This document shows, piece after piece, positions 7,095-8,473 of a stretch of 8,473 nucleotides of DNA. Each line of letters starts with the position of its first letter. Within the stretch, counting starts at the first letter, position 1. The DNA comes from Sphingomonas sp. (GTDB lineage Bacteria; Pseudomonadota; Alphaproteobacteria; Sphingomonadales; Sphingomonadaceae). Below the pieces are notes generated by a model. The model was not told the DNA's origin. It did not search any database and saw nothing but the letters and a program-made list of their open reading frames with translations. The position numbers and the translations under genes were made by a program. The stretch spans positions 1 to 8,473 of the forward strand of contig JAICXF010000066.1 of the NCBI GenBank assembly GCA_025981625.1. Reading direction: 5' to 3'.

Positions 7095-7169
7095 TGGGGC
7101 GTCGCCAAGTGGTAAGGCACCGGTTTTTGGTACCGGCATTCGCAGGTTCGAATCCTGCCGCCCCAGCCA
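7095..7169 (+). tRNA. tRNA-Gln (anticodon UUG), CCA encoded
   Basis: A full cloverleaf can be drawn. The acceptor stem is TGGGGCG (7095-7101) with CGCCCCA (7159-7165). The D stem is GCC/GGC (7104-7106, 7116-7118). The anticodon stem is CCGGT/ACCGG (7120-7124, 7132-7136) around loop TTTTGGT, with anticodon TTG at 7127-7129. The T stem is GCAGG/CCTGC (7142-7146, 7154-7158) with loop TTCGAAT. The discriminator is G7166 and CCA is encoded at 7167-7169. It decodes CAA and, by wobble, CAG. The gene is intact, as usual when an element integrates at a tRNA 3' end and restores it. Confidence 0.97.
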
Positions 7170-7248
7170 ACCGAGTCCTCATAATTCGGTTTCCTCGCAG
7201 TGACTTACGGGTGATTTCATACACCAGGTAGCTGGACTCGGTTTGGCT
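7165..7248. repeat. Inverted repeat overlapping the tRNA 3' end (putative attachment-site region)
   Basis: AACCGAGTCC (7169-7178) has a perfect inverted copy, GGACTCGGTT (7234-7243). If one extra T at 7244 is allowed, the match extends outward to AGCCA (7165-7169) against TGGCT, so the left arm takes in the tRNA discriminator and CCA. The arms are separated by 55 bases. The left arm's AACCGA (7169-7174) can also pair with a nearer TCGGTT (7186-7191), a short hairpin that might end the tRNA transcript. A tRNA 3' end followed by an integrase is the standard place for an attachment site. The exact crossover core cannot be fixed without the other end of the element. Confidence 0.5.
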
Positions 7249-7330
7249 GAGTTGGACCAAATTAGACGGCTATTGTGCCTGGATTAATGCCTGGATTTTT
7301 AGCTGCCGAAGAGCCGACGGGAATTGGTTC
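7170..7330 (+). other. Intergenic interval between tRNA-Gln and integrase
   Basis: No gene is supported here. The interval is clearly more AT-rich than its surroundings. It holds most of the inverted repeat described at 7165-7248, a direct repeat of TGCCTGGATT at 7276-7285 and 7288-7297, and a short odd palindrome TTGGACCAA (7252-7260). I could not find a -35/-10 pair with acceptable spacing for the integrase promoter. GGGA at 7319-7322, 8 bases before the ATG at 7331, is a plausible integrase ribosome-binding site. Confidence 0.5.
7276..7297. repeat. Short direct repeat, 10-base unit at 12-base spacing
   Basis: TGCCTGGATT occurs at 7276-7285 and again at 7288-7297, separated by AA, 34 bases before the integrase start. 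Its position and near-helical spacing would suit paired protein-binding sites such as recombinase arm-type or excisionase sites; that function is inference. Confidence 0.55.
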
Positions 7331-8473
7331 ATGGCACGAAAATTGGCGCTTACGCCGGCAACAATCGACAATCTTCAGAAGGGCTTGCTCGCCGATGCGC
7401 AAACGCCCGGTCTCGCAATCGAGGTGCTCGGCAGCGGCAAAAAGCGCTGGCGATACCGGCGAAAACTTGCCCGGATTTCTGCCGTCGTCACTTTGTGGGG
7501 AAGGACATTTCCTTCCCAATCGATCGCAGATGCACGCGAGTGGGCTCGGGAATTAAACGAGAAAGTCGAGGCAGGGATCGATCCGCGGGTGGCGAATCGA
7601 GAAGAGAAGATCCGGTCGGGAATGACCGTTACCCGCGCGCACGAGCTCTACATGGTTGCAGTGCGGCAGGGGCGTGCATCGCGAGCGAAGCGCCCCAACA
7701 AGCCGCGGACGATCAGCGACAAGCTCGAAATCTACAATCGCGACATTGCGCCTAAGCTGGCCAAGCGCAGCATCTATGAGGTGACCGAGCGCGACCTCAT
7801 CCGCCTCGTCGAAGCCAAGGGAAAGGTTGCGAAGATCCGGGCCAACCGGCTTGCCGCGGAGTTGAGGGTTTTCTTTGGCTGGGCGGCGGGTCTTCGCGGG
7901 CTCGAAGTAGGTCTTGAATCCGATCCGTCGCGGCGGCTCGGCGATCTTCGCTTCCCTGAGACCGCGAGGTCGCGGAAGCTCAGCCTCCTCGAACTTGAGT
8001 GGTTCCTGAAGGCTCTCGTCGATGAAGAGCGCTGGGTCCAGCGTGGCATGTTGCTCTGTCTTCTGACCGCAGCGCGCCTGTCGGAAGTCGCTCGGGCGAA
8101 GAGTGCCGAAAACTTCAACGGCGTGTGGACGATACCCGCCGAGCGCTCCAAGAATTCGGTCGCGCACAGTATCGCGCTCGGGCCGTGGGGCCGTTCGCTG
8201 TTCGAGAGCAATCACGAGTGGGTGTTTCCGGCGGACAAGATCGATGGACCGAGGAACAACTCGGTGTGGTACAAGGCGAGGGACGGACTGCTCGCTCGCA
8301 TGGCTGTAATCGCCGGCCGCCCGATCGAGCGATTCACGCCGCACGACTTCCGGCGGACAGCACGCAGCAACACCAAACGGCTGAAGGTCGATTTCGAGAC
8401 CGCCGAAGCAATGATGAATCACCTGCGATCCGGGATGGAGCGGATCTACGACAGTTACGAGCTCGAAGAGGAA
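7331..8473 (+). CDS. Tyrosine recombinase / integrase, P4-like with DUF4102 domain (3' end outside window)
   Basis: From ATG at 7331 the frame stays open for 381 codons to the window edge. The order is an N-terminal DUF4102-type arm-binding domain (about 1-90: MARKLALTPATIDNL, PGLAIEVLGSGKKRWRYR, SIADAREWARELNEKVEAGIDP), a helical core-binding domain (about 98-190) and the catalytic domain (about 215 on). All active-site residues are visible: R249 (TAARLSE), K274 (ERSKNS), H338 and R341 (TPHDFRR), H364 (MMNHLRSG) and the nucleophile Y373 (RIYDSYE), nine residues after H364 as usual. Probably only a short C-terminal tail is missing. Such integrases excise and insert genomic islands or prophages at tRNA 3' ends, and this one reads away from tRNA-Gln. 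Codons 1-80 are less GC-rich than host genes. The start is supported by a typical MARKL-LTP opening and a GGGA 8 bases upstream. Confidence 0.95.
   Translation, partial: MARKLALTPATIDNLQKGLLADAQTPGLAIEVLGSGKKRWRYRRKLARISAVVTLWGRTFPSQSIADAREWARELNEKVEAGIDPRVANREEKIRSGMTVTRAHELYMVAVRQGRASRAKRPNKPRTISDKLEIYNRDIAPKLAKRSIYEVTERDLIRLVEAKGKVAKIRANRLAAELRVFFGWAAGLRGLEVGLESDPSRRLGDLRFPETARSRKLSLLELEWFLKALVDEERWVQRGMLLCLLTAARLSEVARAKSAENFNGVWTIPAERSKNSVAHSIALGPWGRSLFESNHEWVFPADKIDGPRNNSVWYKARDGLLARMAVIAGRPIERFTPHDFRRTARSNTKRLKVDFETAEAMMNHLRSGMERIYDSYELEEE

Noticed and set aside
6457..7260. Minus-strand open frame running across ilvE, the intergenic gap and the tRNA
   Set aside because: It overlaps a solid plus-strand enzyme gene and the antisense of a tRNA; the sequence shows no family features.
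7275..7556. Short plus-strand frame from a GTG in the repeat region, overlapping the integrase N-terminus
   Set aside because: It overlaps about 220 bases of the integrase gene in another frame, and its first residues only reflect the TGCCTGGATT direct repeat.
7553..8422. Minus-strand open frame of 289 codons opposite the integrase
   Set aside because: The plus-strand frame carries the full tyrosine-recombinase catalytic set; the antisense frame is basic, low-complexity and domain-free.
1..8473. CRISPR array, insertion sequence or rRNA
   Set aside because: I found no regularly spaced repeats, no transposase motifs with terminal inverted repeats and no rRNA-like stretches; the only mobile-element gene is the integrase at the right end.

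Overview
The window is GC-rich chromosomal DNA from an alphaproteobacterium, most likely a sphingomonad. This rests on protein similarity and on gene order recalled from that group (a MerC-domain gene, a Fur/Zur-type regulator and dxs in a row, with a TlyA-type methyltransferase near dxs). No database search was possible. All genes lie on the plus strand; the long minus-strand frames are shadows of strongly GC-biased coding.

Layout. (1) 1-689: the 3' end of a MerC-domain membrane protein gene, then a Fur-superfamily regulator with the cysteine pattern of a zinc-type (Zur-like) member. (2) 765-4095: dxs, an unrecognised 217-residue protein with two CxxC motifs and unusually low GC at third positions, and a TlyA-type rRNA 2'-O-methyltransferase. 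The unknown gene's stop overlaps the GTG start of the methyltransferase gene (GTGA). (3) 4178-6999: a tight cluster of a UbiK/BMFP-family accessory protein, a YbjN-domain protein (again joined by GTGA), proC and a class IV branched-chain aminotransferase (ilvE). (4) 7000-7094: a weak terminator-like hairpin and a possible tRNA promoter. (5) 7095-7169: tRNA-Gln(UUG) with encoded CCA. (6) 7170-8473: a 161-base repeat-bearing interval and then a tyrosine recombinase of the P4-like, DUF4102-bearing kind, open to the window edge.

How the parts fit. Dxs makes the first dedicated MEP-pathway intermediate, the source of isoprenoid tails, and UbiK-type proteins help ubiquinone assembly, so the two are loosely linked by quinone supply. 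ProC and IlvE are amino-acid biosynthesis enzymes. TlyA modifies rRNA. The regulator and MerC protein suggest metal homeostasis. The right end looks like one edge of an element integrated at a tRNA gene: tRNA-Gln, an inverted repeat that includes the tRNA 3' end, and an integrase reading away from it. Any cargo lies beyond the window. I do not see a complete novel system here. The best leads are the unknown CxxC protein between dxs and tlyA, and the unseen element behind the integrase.
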